Positions 1-8,819 of a DNA stretch of 64,000 nucleotides are shown here, piece by piece (position 1 is the first letter of the stretch; every line of letters begins with the position of its first letter). Source of the DNA: Thalassotalea litorea (GTDB lineage: Bacteria; Pseudomonadota; Gammaproteobacteria; Enterobacterales; Alteromonadaceae); the NCBI RefSeq assembly GCF_005843925.1, contig NZ_VCBC01000004.1, positions 301,434 to 365,433 on the forward strand. Reading direction: 5' to 3'. The position numbers and the translations under genes were made by a program. The notes under the pieces are model-generated. The model was not told the origin of the DNA. It was given only the letters and a program-made list of their open reading frames with translations, and did not search any database.

Positions 1-207
1 ACCCCGGCATTTAAAGACTGGAAAAATGGTGAGTATAAAATGATCAGCTTTTTTGCTAAAAAAGCCCGGGGCTTGATGGCACGTTATATCATTCAAAATC
101 AATTAACGGATGTTGAACAGCTGAAAGGTTTTGACTTAGATGGCTATCAATATAGTGAATCGCTTTCAACGGAATTATCACCGGTATTTACGCGAAAGTT
201 AACGTAA
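1..207 (+). CDS. yaaA: Peroxide stress protein YaaA (DUF328), 3' end
   Basis: This is an open frame from the window edge to a TAA at 205-207, giving the last 68 residues. The segment [20 protein letters not shown] followed by [12 protein letters not shown] matches the conserved C-terminal half of YaaA, where a FYAKKARG-type motif precedes a helix and a final GF-rich tail. In E. coli YaaA limits free iron and so protects DNA during peroxide stress; that role is family knowledge. The N-terminus lies outside the window. Confidence 0.85.
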   Translation, partial: TPAFKDWKNGEYKMISFFAKKARGLMARYIIQNQLTDVEQLKGFDLDGYQYSESLSTELSPVFTRKLT

Positions 208-233
208 AGGCAATGCTGGCGCATCGCCTTTAC
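204..233 (+). terminator. Hairpin at end of yaaA
   Basis: GTAAAGGC (204-211) pairs with GCCTTTAC (226-233) around a 14-base loop, overlapping the yaaA stop codon. There is no clear T-run afterwards, so it may be a weak terminator or an mRNA 3'-end stabiliser. Confidence 0.4.
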
Positions 234-350
234 TGTGTGAGGTAACCTGTCGTCAGCGGGTAAAATCTGCTTAGTAAGCGATTGTTGGATGAGGACTAAG
301 GTTGGTGAAAAAGCACCTTAACTCCCTGGCCCCGGATACCCCATCACTCG

Positions 351-1616
351 TTACTTTTTCTTCGCCGCTTTTTTCGCTTTCTTGGCTTTTTTCGCGGCCT
401 TTTGCTTAGGACTCAATCCGGCGTTCTTTTTCACTTTGACTTTGCTTTTGGCTTTCTTAGTCGGCACTTTGGCTTCTTTGTGTTTTGGGCGTAGTTCGTC
501 AATCACCCGACGGCGTAAGCGCTCGTCAATAAAACGTTCGATTTTGCCTAATGAGGTCATATCATGGGCTTCAACTAAGGATATTGCCGTGCCTTTTTTA
601 CCGGCCCTGCCTGTACGGCCAATACGGTGCACATAAATATCGGCTTTGCGTGGCATATCAAAATTAATCACATGAGTAATTTCATCGATATCTAAACCTC
701 GCGCAGCAAGGTCGGTAGCAACGAGAATATTCGCTTTGTTATTTTTTACCCGGGCAACGGCGTTATTACGCTTATCCTGGGGCATTTCCCCTTCCAGCCA
801 AACATTGGCGAGATCAGAGCTTTGTAATTTACCGGCTAAAAACTGCACCGTCTCGCGTTTGTTGGCAAACACAACTGCCCGCTTAACATCTTCTTGGCGC
901 AGTATGTTTAGCAATAATTCGATTTTGTGTTCTTTGCTATCTGCCAGGTGGATCCATTGATGGGTTTTCGCTTTTTCTTTGCGAGACGGGTGGGATTCAA
1001 GAAAAACCGGCTCGTTCAAAATGTCCTTAGAAAAGCGAATGATGCCAGCCCCGGCTAATGTCGCGCTCAACAAAAAGGTTTGTTTACGCCATCTGGCCTC
1101 TCCGGCAATGCGATTAATATTGTCAGCAAAACCCATATCTAACATGCGATCGGCTTCATCGAGGATCAGAATTTCAATTTCACGGGCATCAAACTGCTCA
1201 GTTTCTATATATTCCAGTAAGCGACCAGGCGTGGCAATTAGCACATCTGTGGTACTGGTCAGGATCTCTTTATGGGAACCGTAATTAACGCCCCCGGTGA
1301 TCAAACCACTTTTTATACTGGTAAATTCGCTGAGCTGTTCAGCCTGTTCGAAAATTTGCGTCGCCAATTCCCGAGTCGGTGCCAGAATCAATACCCTGGG
1401 AAAACCTGGCTTGGTGCGAGGGTAGTCGAGCAGATGCTGCAGGCATGGCAATAAAAACGCTGCAGTTTTACCGGTTCCAGTCGGAGCACTGGCGAGCACA
1501 TCTTTGCCGGCCATCGCTTCAGGTAAAACCAGCTCTTGAATTGAGGTCGGTTTTTTGTACCCGGCTGATTTCGTGGCAGCAACGAGTTTATCGTCAAGAT
1601 CAAACTGTTCAAACAT
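351..1616 (-). CDS. srmB: DEAD-box ATP-dependent RNA helicase SrmB
   Basis: A 421-residue DEAD-box helicase. Visible motifs in order are the Q motif (PTSIQ), Walker A APTGTGKT near residue 44, PTRELA, TPGR, DEAD (ILDEADRMLDMGF), SAT, then in the second RecA domain ATDLAARGLD and HRIGRTGRAG. The stretch AGEARWRKQTFLLSAT and the later VIDELRPK are typical of SrmB rather than RhlE or DeaD. The C-terminus is a Lys/Ala-rich basic tail that probably binds RNA. SrmB acts early in assembly of the 50S ribosomal subunit. The ATG at 1616 directly precedes the conserved FEQFDLD start. It is transcribed alone, convergent with yaaA. Confidence 0.9.
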   Translation of the reverse strand: MFEQFDLDDKLVAATKSAGYKKPTSIQELVLPEAMAGKDVLASAPTGTGKTAAFLLPCLQHLLDYPRTKPGFPRVLILAPTRELATQIFEQAEQLSEFTSIKSGLITGGVNYGSHKEILTSTTDVLIATPGRLLEYIETEQFDAREIEILILDEADRMLDMGFADNINRIAGEARWRKQTFLLSATLAGAGIIRFSKDILNEPVFLESHPSRKEKAKTHQWIHLADSKEHKIELLLNILRQEDVKRAVVFANKRETVQFLAGKLQSSDLANVWLEGEMPQDKRNNAVARVKNNKANILVATDLAARGLDIDEITHVINFDMPRKADIYVHRIGRTGRAGKKGTAISLVEAHDMTSLGKIERFIDERLRRRVIDELRPKHKEAKVPTKKAKSKVKVKKNAGLSPKQKAAKKAKKAKKAAKKK

Positions 1617-1735
1617 GGTAGGAAAGTACCTTAGAATTTACTTTGTCATTAAAGCCCTGGCGAGGACTCAGTATAGGTGGTTAAGTTATGTTAATCCAAA
1701 CCTCTTGGGTCTGGAATTATTTTCCGGATAAGCTT

Positions 1736-2257
1736 TTATGCTTGTAGATCAATGATTTCTTGTAGAATTTGCTGACACCATTGATCAATTCTCTGCTCAG
1801 TTAAGTCATATTGGCATTCATCGTCCAGCGGTAAACCAACAAAAAACTCCTGATCTTCGGTCAGCGCTTTTGAGGCACTAAACTCATACCCTTCATTTGG
1901 CCAATATCCAATAAGGCTTGGCCCTCTTACGATCACTTGCTCGTGCAACATGCCTAATGCATCTTGAAACCACTCACCATAACCTTGTTGATCACCCAAT
2001 CCATAAAGTGCAACAACTTTGTCGGTTAAGTTAAGCTTTTCGATATCGTCCCAGCTCGATTCCCAGTCTTCCTGCAATTCGCCGAAATCCCAGGTGGATA
2101 TGCCAAAAATAATAATGTCGTAATCTTCGCACTGTGATAGTGGCACGTCTTTAATATCAAAAATATCGACCAAGTCTGCGCCGATTGCCGCCTGTATTTT
2201 CTCGGCAGCCATTTCGGTATAACAGGTTGTTGAGCCGTAAAATAAGCCTATTTTCAT
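1736..2257 (-). CDS. fldB: Flavodoxin, FldB type
   Basis: A 173-residue flavodoxin, the usual FldB length. It begins MKIGLFYGSTTCYTE, in which the GSTT-type loop binds the FMN phosphate. ISTWDFGELQEDW and YGLGDQQGYGEWF form the two flavin-flanking loops. Flavodoxins carry low-potential electrons to biosynthetic and radical enzymes. The ATG at 2257 is preferred over an in-frame TTG two codons upstream because it starts the first beta strand and gives the family length. In E. coli fldB lies next to xerD-dsbC-recJ-prfB-lysS; here it faces away from dsbC and xerD is absent from the junction. Confidence 0.85.
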   Translation of the reverse strand: MKIGLFYGSTTCYTEMAAEKIQAAIGADLVDIFDIKDVPLSQCEDYDIIIFGISTWDFGELQEDWESSWDDIEKLNLTDKVVALYGLGDQQGYGEWFQDALGMLHEQVIVRGPSLIGYWPNEGYEFSASKALTEDQEFFVGLPLDDECQYDLTEQRIDQWCQQILQEIIDLQA

Positions 2258-2467
2258 GGTCAAAGACAGTAACGGGGAAAATTTGCGGCGATTTTAACAA
2301 GATCATAGCCGTCATGCCATATTTTCTGTTGGCTGGATAACAAAACACTATACTTGTTATAGCCGTACCTTTTGCTAAAAAATCAAAAGGCTTGTAATTT
2401 TTATACATAGACAGTAATTTAGTTGGCCCTAATTCGGTCTATCCGAAGGTTAGTTTAGGAAATATAA

Positions 2468-3244
2468 GTGGACCTCTATATGACTTTTTTATCTCGTGCA
2501 GGGCACAAATTTGTGACCACTGCCTTGGCATTGATGACCTTGATGCTTACTACGACTGCAAGCGCTCAGGACTTATCCGTTGAGCAAATAAAAACGATTA
2601 AATCTCAGTTAACCAAACTCGGACTCAATGCCGACACGGTAACCGCGTCGCCAATGGATGGTCTGGTGGAAGTGTTCACCGATCAAGGCCTTTTCTACAC
2701 CAGTATCGATGGCAGCTATCTCATTCAGGGCAAGGTTTACGACATATCAGGTTCACAAATTTCCAGCCTAACCGAAGAGACTTTGGCGAAAGTCCGCGTT
2801 GACGGTATGGATGAATTCGAACAATCCATGATCGTATTTCCAGCGAAGAAAGAGCAATATCAGGTGACGGTTTTTACCGATTTAACTTGTGGTTATTGTC
2901 GGAAGTTGCATCAGCAAATCGACGAATTTAACGATCTTGGCATCACGGTACGTTATTTAGCGTTTCCAAGAGGCGGGATTGGTAGTCAGTCTTATGAAGA
3001 TATTCGTTCGGTGTGGTGTAGCAATGATCAACAAAAAGCGATGACAGATGCCAAAGGCGGAGCGCAGGTACAGCAAAAAATCTGTGCGCAACCGGTTGCC
3101 GAGCAATATGAATTTGGTCGTAAAATCGGTGTGAATGGCACTCCTGCAATTATGTTGGAAGATGGCAACATGCTACCGGGTTACAAAACCCCGCAACAGT
3201 TGCAGCAAATATTGCGTAGCATGCCAACCGCCAAAGCCGGTTAA
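2468..3244 (+). CDS. dsbC: Thiol:disulfide interchange protein DsbC
   Basis: A periplasmic disulfide isomerase of about 258 residues. An N-terminal signal peptide (hydrophobic run ending near ASAQ) is followed by the DsbC dimerisation domain. The thioredoxin domain carries the active site CGYC in FTDLTCGYCRKLH and the cis-Pro loop in VNGTPAI. DsbC reshuffles wrong disulfides in exported proteins and is kept reduced by DsbD. The GTG at 2468 has AGGA seven bases upstream; the ATG at 2480 is possible and also leaves a good signal peptide. It lies about 100 bp upstream of recJ, as in other gammaproteobacteria. Confidence 0.9.
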   Translation: MDLYMTFLSRAGHKFVTTALALMTLMLTTTASAQDLSVEQIKTIKSQLTKLGLNADTVTASPMDGLVEVFTDQGLFYTSIDGSYLIQGKVYDISGSQISSLTEETLAKVRVDGMDEFEQSMIVFPAKKEQYQVTVFTDLTCGYCRKLHQQIDEFNDLGITVRYLAFPRGGIGSQSYEDIRSVWCSNDQQKAMTDAKGGAQVQQKICAQPVAEQYEFGRKIGVNGTPAIMLEDGNMLPGYKTPQQLQQILRSMPTAKAG

Positions 3245-3348
3245 GCCCTCACCACAATTTCACCAAAATCTACCCTGGAATACGCATTAACTCGAATCGT
3301 ATTCCATGGTATTCTGCTTGCACTCTTATCTAAATACGCCTCAGCCTA

Positions 3349-5079
3349 ATGCCGAAAACCATTCGTCGTCGTCCAGCACTTACCAATCCTGTGGTTAATT
3401 TGCCCGTGGATCCTTTGATTCAGAACTTATATCTCAGTCGAGGTGTGGAAAGTGAACAAGAACTGGATATGGCATTAAAGGCGTTGCACAGTCCTGCCTT
3501 AATGAAGGATTTATTCAGTGCCGCAACTTTGTTATTTAATGCCATTAATACCGGTAAACGTATTATCGTTGTTGGCGATTTTGATGCTGACGGTGCGACC
3601 AGCACTGCGGTGATGATGGAAGGTTTGGCGTTGCTTGGTAGCGAAAATCACGATTATTTAGTGCCGAATCGGTTTGAATATGGTTATGGGCTCACGCCGG
3701 AAATTGCCCAGTTGGCATTGGCCAAAGGCGCACAATTATTAATTACAGTCGATAATGGCATTAGTTGTACCCAAGGGGTTAAAGTGGCCAAAGACGGGGG
3801 CGCTCAAGTCATCGTTACTGATCACCATCTACCGGGCGAATCATTGCCTGACGCTGACGCGATTGTAAATCCAAACCAACGAGATTGTGAATTTCCCAGC
3901 AAGTCCATTGCCGGCGTCGGTGTCGCGTTTTATCTGTTGTTGGCGCTACGCAAAAAGATGCGCGAGGACAATTGGTTGCAGCAACGGGGTCTGGCTGAAC
4001 CCAATCTTGCACAATTGCTGGATTTGGTTGCGTTAGGCACGGTTGCCGATGTGGTCACCTTAGATCAAAACAATCGAATCTTAGTATCCCAGGGGATCAA
4101 GCGTATTCGTTCAGGTTTGACTCGCCCGGGGATCAGCGCTTTGTTCGAAGTGGCCAAGAAAAACCCGCAACGTATTCAAGCCAGTGATTTTGGCTTTGCC
4201 CTCGGGCCTCGCTTAAACGCTGCGGGACGTTTGGATGATATGGCCCTTGGTATTCAGTGTTTACTGGCACAAGACCTAAATCAGGCTCGGGTGATTGCGA
4301 TGGAGCTTGATCATTTAAATAAAGCCCGACGTGAGATCGAGCAGGGGATGCAAGAAGAAGCTGAGCGGGTGTTAACACAATTGGATTTTAGTGGGGAATC
4401 GCTGCCTTCCGGCATTGCCCTGTATCGAGATGACTGGCACCAAGGGGTGATTGGTATTGTTGCCGGTCGAATCAAGGAAAAATATCACCGCCCGACGATT
4501 GTATTTGCCGGAGGCAGTGACGGGGAAATAAAAGGCTCCGCGCGCTCCATTCCAGGATTGCATATTCGTGATTTACTGGAGCATATTGATTCTCAACACC
4601 CAGGTTTAATTATGAAATTTGGTGGTCATGCCATGGCCGCCGGTTTATCTATCGAAGAAGCGGATTTCGCTAGGTTTCAGACCTTGTTCGATCAATTGGC
4701 CAATCAATGGTTAACCCAGGATATGCTGGAAAATAGCGTATTATCTGACGGCCCCTTGTCCTTGCCACAAATGAGTGAACAACACTGTGAATTAATCGAA
4801 AGTGCCGGTCCATGGGGGCAAAACTTTCCAGAGCCGATATTTGACAATATATTTGAGTTAGTTCAGCAACGGCTATTATCGGGTAAACATTTGAAAATGG
4901 TGCTGCGTTTTGAAGATCAGGTTTTCGATGCGATCGCTTTTAATATCGACCCCAATATTTGGCCTGATGAACAGATCCGATTTGTGCATCTGGCATACAA
5001 ACTCGATATTAATGAGTTTCGTGGTAAGCGCAATTTACAACTCATGGTTGAGCATATTGAACCGGCTTCAGCGCAATGA
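3349..5079 (+). CDS. recJ: Single-stranded-DNA-specific exonuclease RecJ
   Basis: A 576-residue DHH-family 5'-3' exonuclease. DFDADG near residue 78 and VTDHH near residue 158 are the metal-binding DHH motifs. FALGPRLNAAGR and KFGGHAMAAGLS mark the DHHA1 region, and the C-terminus has the OB-like domain typical of RecJ. RecJ degrades single-stranded DNA in RecF-pathway recombination, mismatch repair and replication-fork processing. The ATG at 3349 starts with a short basic segment (KTIRRRPAL) seen in relatives. Its position between dsbC and prfB is conserved. Confidence 0.93.
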   Translation: MPKTIRRRPALTNPVVNLPVDPLIQNLYLSRGVESEQELDMALKALHSPALMKDLFSAATLLFNAINTGKRIIVVGDFDADGATSTAVMMEGLALLGSENHDYLVPNRFEYGYGLTPEIAQLALAKGAQLLITVDNGISCTQGVKVAKDGGAQVIVTDHHLPGESLPDADAIVNPNQRDCEFPSKSIAGVGVAFYLLLALRKKMREDNWLQQRGLAEPNLAQLLDLVALGTVADVVTLDQNNRILVSQGIKRIRSGLTRPGISALFEVAKKNPQRIQASDFGFALGPRLNAAGRLDDMALGIQCLLAQDLNQARVIAMELDHLNKARREIEQGMQEEAERVLTQLDFSGESLPSGIALYRDDWHQGVIGIVAGRIKEKYHRPTIVFAGGSDGEIKGSARSIPGLHIRDLLEHIDSQHPGLIMKFGGHAMAAGLSIEEADFARFQTLFDQLANQWLTQDMLENSVLSDGPLSLPQMSEQHCELIESAGPWGQNFPEPIFDNIFELVQQRLLSGKHLKMVLRFEDQVFDAIAFNIDPNIWPDEQIRFVHLAYKLDINEFRGKRNLQLMVEHIEPASAQ

Positions 5080-5185
5080 TTCTCGACGGATATGCAGCGG
5101 CGAAATTTTCTGCGTTTTTTTAACGGTTAAGCCGTCTTAGCGGTGTATTCCATTGTCGTGATACGCTACAATGCCCGACTATTTT

Positions 5186-5343
5186 GCGTTATACCGACTA
5201 CGATAGGTATTGGCTCAATTTAGAATGTCAGTTGAGAGGGCCGTTTGTCATTGATGAAATTGATGACCTATCTTGTATCTATGGCCTTGTCGGAACCATT
5301 CTAAATTTCTGCTAAATGAGCGAACCGCTGGCGTTATTGGTAT
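5186..5343. repeat. MITE-like inverted-repeat element upstream of prfB
   Basis: The recJ-prfB gap contains nested inverted repeats. AATTTAGAATG at 5217-5227 is exactly complementary to 5297-5307. Outside these, ATACC (5191-5195) pairs with GGTAT (5339-5343), and GCGTTAT stands near both ends. The layout suggests a small non-coding mobile or extragenic repeat element of about 160 bp. No other copy was seen in the window, so the assignment is tentative. Confidence 0.4.
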
Positions 5344-5378
5344 GACATGTGAACAAACCGAGAACTTTTTAATTAGCA

Positions 5379-6477
5379 ATGTTTGAAACCAATCCTATAT
5401 TGAATAAATTAAAAGATATCCGCGAACGCACTGATTTGCTTCGGGGGTACCTTTGACTACGATCACAAATCAGAGCGCCTGGTCGAAGTCAATCGCGAGC
5501 TTGAATTGCCGGATGTCTGGAATGAACCTGAGCGGGCGCAAGCACTAGGGAAGGAGCGTTCTTCTCTGGAGTTGGTGGTAAAAACCATCAATGACATGGT
5601 CACCGGTTGTGAAGATGTCGAAGGACTCGTCGAACTCGCGGTTGAAGAAGAGGATGAAGAAACCTTTTTGGATGCCGAATCAGAAGTTGTCGATCTCGAA
5701 GCTCAATTAGCGAAGTTAGAATTTCACCGTATGTTTGCCGGTCCTCAGGATGGCAATGATTGTTATCTTGATATTCAATCGGGTTCAGGTGGCACAGAGG
5801 CTCAGGATTGGGCAAGTATGCTGATGCGTATGTATTTGCGTTGGGGTGATGCACACGGATTTAAAGTCGATGTTATCGAAGAAACCGATGGCGATGTTGC
5901 CGGTATCAAAGGGTGTACGTTGAAATTTTCCGGTGAATACGCGTATGGCTGGTTACGCACCGAAACCGGTGTACACCGCTTAGTGCGTAAGTCACCGTTT
6001 GACTCTAATGCGCGTCGTCATACATCGTTTGCGTCTGCATTCATCTATCCGGAAATCGATGACAGCATTGAAATTGATATCAATCCTGCCGATTTACGAA
6101 TCGACACATTCCGGGCATCTGGAGCCGGTGGTCAGCACGTGAACAAAACCGATTCTGCGATACGTATCACCCACGAACCCACAGGCGCTGTGGTCCAGTG
6201 TCAAAGTGATCGCTCGCAACATAAAAATAAAGCTCAGGCAATGAAGCTATTGAAAGCAAAACTGTATGAGTTGGAAATGCAAAAGCAAAACGAAGACAAG
6301 CAAGTCCTCGAAGACGGAAAATCCGATATTGGCTGGGGAAGTCAAATTCGCTCCTACGTATTGGATGATAGCCGGATTAAAGATTTACGCACCGGAGTTG
6401 AGAGTCGTAACACCCAAGCGGTACTCGACGGTGGTTTAGACCAATTTATTGAAGCCAGCCTGAAGTCTGGCCTGTAA
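5379..6477 (+). CDS. prfB: Peptide chain release factor 2 (programmed +1 frameshift)
   Basis: RF2 releases finished proteins at UGA and UAA codons. The gene starts at ATG 5379 and reads 25 codons to an in-frame TGA at 5454-5456. A +1 shift after CTT (5451-5453) continues with GAC at 5455, giving 365 residues, the E. coli length. Downstream are the peptide-anticodon region and the peptidyl-transferase GGQ motif in [16 protein letters not shown]. The frameshift site lets RF2 control its own synthesis: scarce RF2 makes ribosomes pause at UGA and shift. lysS follows 13 bp after the stop, the usual prfB-lysS operon. Confidence 0.95.
5442..5457 (+). promoter_or_regulatory. prfB programmed frameshift site
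   Basis: The sequence CGGGGGTACCTTTGAC contains an internal Shine-Dalgarno-like GGGGG, the slippery CTT and the stop TGA followed by C, the poorest termination context. Spacing is the same as in the classic RF2 autoregulatory site. The continuation in the +1 frame restores the family sequence exactly, so this is a functional signal and not an error. Confidence 0.93.
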
Positions 6478-6490
6478 CTGAGAAGTGACA

Positions 6491-8029
6491 ATGACTGATA
6501 TTGCCAAAGATGAAAACAAACTAATTGCTGAGCGTCGTGCCAAATTAGCGGCGATTCGCGACAACTGTTCAGCGAATGGACACCCGAATGATTTTGACCG
6601 AGAGCATTATGCCGCGGATATTCAATCAGCTCATGGTGATATGGACAAAGAAGCGCTGGAACAAGCGGATCTGCAATATGCAGTTGCTGGCCGAATTATG
6701 GCGAAACGCGGTCCTTTCCTGGTATTACAGGATATGTCTGGGCGCATTCAGGCCTATGCGGATAAAACCGTACAAAAAGACATTAAACAACGCTGGGGCA
6801 TGTTGGATATCGGCGACATTATTGGTGTCAAAGGGAAATTACACAAGTCAGGCAAAGGCGATCTTTACGTCAATATGGAAGAGTATGCGCTATTGACTAA
6901 ATCGTTGCGCCCATTACCCGAGAAATTCCATGGCTTGTCAGATCAAGAAACCAAGTATCGTCAGCGTTACGTCGACTTGATCATCAATCAGGAAACGCGT
7001 GATACTTTCCAGGTGCGCTCAAAAATCGTCAACGGTATACGCAAGTTTCTAACCGAACGCAATTATATGGAAGTGGAAACACCGATGTTGCAAACCATTC
7101 CTGGTGGTGCAACGGCGAAACCGTTTGAAACGTTCCACAATGCGTTAGATATCGACATGTTCTTGCGTATCGCGCCGGAACTTTACCTTAAGCGCTTGGT
7201 TGTTGGCGGTTTCGAACGAGTCTTTGAAATCAACCGTAACTTCCGTAATGAAGGTCTGTCGACCCGTCACAACCCTGAATTCACCATGATTGAATTCTAT
7301 CAGGCATATGCAACCTATGAAGATTTAATGAATCTGACCGAAGAAATGTTGCGTACGCTGGCCCAAGATGTAATGGGTAATACAGTGATCCGCAATACCG
7401 TGAAAAATTCTGACGGTGAGGTTGTTGAAGAGAAATTCTATGACTTTGGCAAGCCGTTCACTCGCATGTCGATGATGGATGCCATTATGACCCATGCACC
7501 AGAATTGGATGAAGCGGTGATTCGCAACCCGGAAGAACGCTTTGACGACTTAAAAGCAATTGCTCGCAAAGTCGGCGTCAAAGAGCCATTAGGTGAAAAC
7601 GTTTGGGGCGCCGGTAAGTACATCTGCGAGATTTTTGAAGAAGTGGCGGAACACAAATTGGATCAGCCGACGTTTATCACTGAATATCCATGGGAAGTAT
7701 CGCCATTAGCACGTCGTAACGATGACAATGCGTTCATTACGGACCGCTTCGAATTCTTTGTTGGTGGCCGCGAATTGGCAAATGGTTTCTCTGAGCTTAA
7801 CGATGCCGAAGATCAGGCTGCACGTTTTAAAAAGCAAGTCGAAGAGAAAGATGCTGGCGATGATGAAGCAATGCACTTTGATGAAGATTACATCACCGCA
7901 TTGGAATACGGCCTGCCGCCAACGGCGGGTGAAGGTATTGGTATCGATCGCTTGGTGATGTTGTTTACCGACTCACCGACGATTAAAGACGTAATTTTAT
8001 TCCCGCATATGCGACCACTTGCGGAATAA
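6491..8029 (+). CDS. lysS: Lysyl-tRNA synthetase, class II
   Basis: A 512-residue class II LysRS that charges tRNA-Lys. The N-terminal OB-fold anticodon-binding domain spans roughly residues 60-170. The catalytic domain shows motif 1 around [19 protein letters not shown], motif 2 in [15 protein letters not shown] and motif 3 in [13 protein letters not shown] near the C-terminus. The ATG at 6491 is chosen over an in-frame GTG two codons upstream, with GAGAAG just ahead of it as ribosome-binding site. It forms an operon with prfB and is closed by a strong terminator. Confidence 0.95.
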   Translation: MTDIAKDENKLIAERRAKLAAIRDNCSANGHPNDFDREHYAADIQSAHGDMDKEALEQADLQYAVAGRIMAKRGPFLVLQDMSGRIQAYADKTVQKDIKQRWGMLDIGDIIGVKGKLHKSGKGDLYVNMEEYALLTKSLRPLPEKFHGLSDQETKYRQRYVDLIINQETRDTFQVRSKIVNGIRKFLTERNYMEVETPMLQTIPGGATAKPFETFHNALDIDMFLRIAPELYLKRLVVGGFERVFEINRNFRNEGLSTRHNPEFTMIEFYQAYATYEDLMNLTEEMLRTLAQDVMGNTVIRNTVKNSDGEVVEEKFYDFGKPFTRMSMMDAIMTHAPELDEAVIRNPEERFDDLKAIARKVGVKEPLGENVWGAGKYICEIFEEVAEHKLDQPTFITEYPWEVSPLARRNDDNAFITDRFEFFVGGRELANGFSELNDAEDQAARFKKQVEEKDAGDDEAMHFDEDYITALEYGLPPTAGEGIGIDRLVMLFTDSPTIKDVILFPHMRPLAE

Positions 8030-8052
8030 ACGTTCGATAAATTGATTAAAAA

Positions 8053-8078
8053 AGGGAACCGAATGGTTCCCTTTTTTT
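8053..8078 (+). terminator. Rho-independent terminator of prfB-lysS
   Basis: AGGGAACC (8053-8060), a GAAT loop and GGTTCCCT (8065-8072) form a perfect stem, preceded by A-run and followed by seven T. The symmetric A/T flanks could let it act on both strands. Confidence 0.92.
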
Positions 8079-8147
8079 ATGCTTGCTAAATTCGCGACTA
8101 TTCTTAATGCATCCAGAAGAAAAGCCTTTGCATTGCATTAAATACCG

Positions 8148-8819
8148 ATGAGCCAATCTAAAATCCTTGTCCTTTTTGCCCACCCTTCTTTACATCGTTC
8201 AGAGGCTAATGCACCGATATTTCAACAGGCGTGTGAATTTGATTTTGTTACAGCGGTCGATTTGTACGCGGAATATCCGCGCCTTAATATCGATATCGAT
8301 AGAGAGCAACAGCGACTACTTGCCCATGATATCGTGATTTTTCAGTTTCCAATCTATTGGTACTCGACCCCCGCGATTTTAAAAGAGTGGCAGGATTTGG
8401 TGCTCGAATACGGGTTTGCTTATGGGCAAGATGGCAATCAGCTTAAAGGTAAGACTTTTCTTTGCGCGGTGACCGCAGGCGGCAGTGTCGAGGCCTATCG
8501 TCAAGGGGGGCATAATAATTTTACTGTCAGAGAGTTATTTCGTCCTTTGGAACAAACCGCCATTATGACTGGCATGCATTATCTGCCGCCTTTAACACTT
8601 TTTGGTAGTCGTACCGCGACCGATGAGAATCGTCTGCCACTGCATTTACAACATTGGACGACGACTTTGGATATGCTGCACGAGGGGCAGATTGATATTC
8701 AGCGGGCGGATAGTTTTATTACATTAAATGATTACCTTACGGATAAAACTATGGGAATAGAAAAGTACCATAGTAAGGAAGTTGGCCCAGATAATTTGGA
8801 GCAGGAGGACAACCGATGA
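8148..8819 (+). CDS. KefF/KefG-like NAD(P)H:quinone oxidoreductase, antiporter ancillary protein
   Basis: A 223-residue flavodoxin-fold oxidoreductase of the NQO/KefF family. Motifs include LVLFAHPSLHRSEAN at the start, FQFPIYWYSTPAILKEWQD (the family FPLYWYS.P...K.W loop) and VTAGGS. The last 40 residues are a variable extension. In E. coli KefF or KefG binds the cytoplasmic face of KefC or KefB and is needed for full potassium efflux during electrophile stress. The stop overlaps the start of the kefB/C-like gene by four bases (ATGA), so the two are translationally coupled. Whether it corresponds to KefF or KefG cannot be settled here. Confidence 0.85.
   Translation: MSQSKILVLFAHPSLHRSEANAPIFQQACEFDFVTAVDLYAEYPRLNIDIDREQQRLLAHDIVIFQFPIYWYSTPAILKEWQDLVLEYGFAYGQDGNQLKGKTFLCAVTAGGSVEAYRQGGHNNFTVRELFRPLEQTAIMTGMHYLPPLTLFGSRTATDENRLPLHLQHWTTTLDMLHEGQIDIQRADSFITLNDYLTDKTMGIEKYHSKEVGPDNLEQEDNR

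Noticed and set aside
5454..5456. In-frame TGA in prfB as a sign of a pseudogene
   Set aside because: The surrounding bases form the known programmed frameshift site and the +1 frame restores a full-length RF2.
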